The notes beneath the pieces were generated by a model. That model worked only from the letters and a program-made list of their open reading frames with translations. It searched no databases and was not told where the DNA came from. A stretch of 5,843 nt of DNA from CAYSFW01 sp964620675 (GTDB lineage: Bacteria > Pseudomonadota > Gammaproteobacteria > UWMA-0217): assembly GCA_964620675.1 (NCBI GenBank), contig CAZUJU010000099.1:1-5843 (forward strand), given 5' to 3'. Positions within the stretch are counted from its first letter, which is position 1. Each line of letters begins with the position of its first letter. The position numbers and the translations under genes were made by a program. Below, in pieces: positions 5,676-5,843 of this stretch.

Positions 5676-5778
5676 GGATCAAACCAACCCACATCCAACC
5701 CCGGACGCAGGTAGGATAGTGAGACCCCAAACGCGACAACCACCACCCCCCCCCGCAACATGCACGACCAAGGCGACA

Positions 5779-5843
5779 TACGTCCCTATGCACTGGGTTC
5801 CGGCATTAGGCATGTACGTCCCTATACACTGGGTTCCGGCATT
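5779..5843. repeat. 36-bp tandem repeat, cut by the window end
   Basis: Two copies are visible: 5779-5814 (36 nt) and 5815-5843 (29 nt, truncated by the window). Over the 29 shared positions they differ at one base (G5790 against A5826). The unit contains TACGTCCCTAT and ACTGGGTTCCGGCATT. The seven bases before the first copy are only partly similar to the end of the unit, so the array probably begins near 5772-5779 and continues beyond the window. The copies follow each other directly with no variable spacer, which argues against CRISPR. The unit is a multiple of three and is open in two + frames. Confidence 0.85.

Larger units (their letters stand above)
5575..5843. other. non-coding 3' region, no assignable gene
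   Basis: 269 bases follow the wbpE stop. No credible rho-independent terminator (GC stem plus T run), tRNA or conserved protein is seen. Several frames on both strands happen to be open towards the window edge, so an unusual repeat-containing reading frame cannot be excluded, but none has family support. The region contains GGGGTCAGGTCC, a six-base inverted repeat pair, a C9 run and the start of a tandem repeat, which together look like an accumulation of short repeats after the end of the operon. Confidence 0.6.

Noticed and set aside
5575..5680. Rho-independent terminator after wbpE
   Set aside because: The only inverted repeat has a six-base stem, a 27-nt loop and no following T run.
5779..5843. 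CRISPR-like repeat
   Set aside because: The copies are directly adjacent with the whole 36-bp period repeated; there is no 25-40 bp variable spacer and no cas gene nearby.
5625..5843. Minus-strand frame open from the window edge to about 5625
   Set aside because: Composition looks like translated repeat DNA, there is no domain pattern, and other frames in the same region are open as well.

Overview
The window is a stretch of a bacterial surface-polysaccharide (O-antigen or capsule type) locus, all on the + strand. The proteins most resemble the Wbp/Wlb enzymes of Pseudomonas and Bordetella, so a proteobacterium, more likely gamma than beta, is the best guess. The genus cannot be read from the sequence. 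DNA is GC-rich with C-ending codons through most of positions 1-3691, clearly more AT-rich at about 3696-4490, and intermediate afterwards.

Layout. Positions 3-971 hold the 3' part of a WbpP-type UDP-N-acetylhexosamine C4-epimerase gene, whose 5' end lies outside the window. It carries an in-frame foreign insert of about 135-141 bp (roughly 66-206). Next come a WbpB/WlbA-type NAD-dependent 3-dehydrogenase (973-2025), a short GlpD-like FAD oxidoreductase (2038-3105) and a WbpD/WlbB-type N-acetyltransferase (3110-3691). A toxin-antitoxin-like pair follows: a small antitoxin-like gene (3696-4004) and a PIN-domain toxin starting at TTG 3994. The PIN frame has no stop. It runs straight into a complete WbpE/WlbC-type PLP aminotransferase whose usual start is ATG 4492, giving one 526-residue reading frame (3994-5574). 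The last 269 bases have no assignable gene. They hold a sequence like the edge of a dispersed repeat, a C9 run, and the start of a 36-bp tandem repeat that is cut by the window end.

How the genes work together. WbpB oxidises UDP-GlcNAcA at C3, WbpE transaminates the 3-keto sugar, and WbpD acetylates the new amine, giving UDP-2,3-diacetamido-2,3-dideoxy-glucuronic acid. The UDP-GlcNAc 6-dehydrogenase (WbpA type) and any later 2-epimerase (WbpI type) are not in the window. The epimerase would supply another UDP-HexNAc or HexNAcA precursor to the same polysaccharide. Genes are separated by 12 nt or less or overlap, so the segment reads as one operon into which a toxin-antitoxin-like cassette has been inserted between wbpD and wbpE.

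The most unusual points are the PIN-aminotransferase fusion, whose junction lies on an A7 tract where one extra A would separate the two proteins; the in-frame insert inside the epimerase; and the FAD enzyme sitting among the WbpB/D/E genes, which might recycle the 2-hydroxyglutarate made by WbpB-type enzymes.
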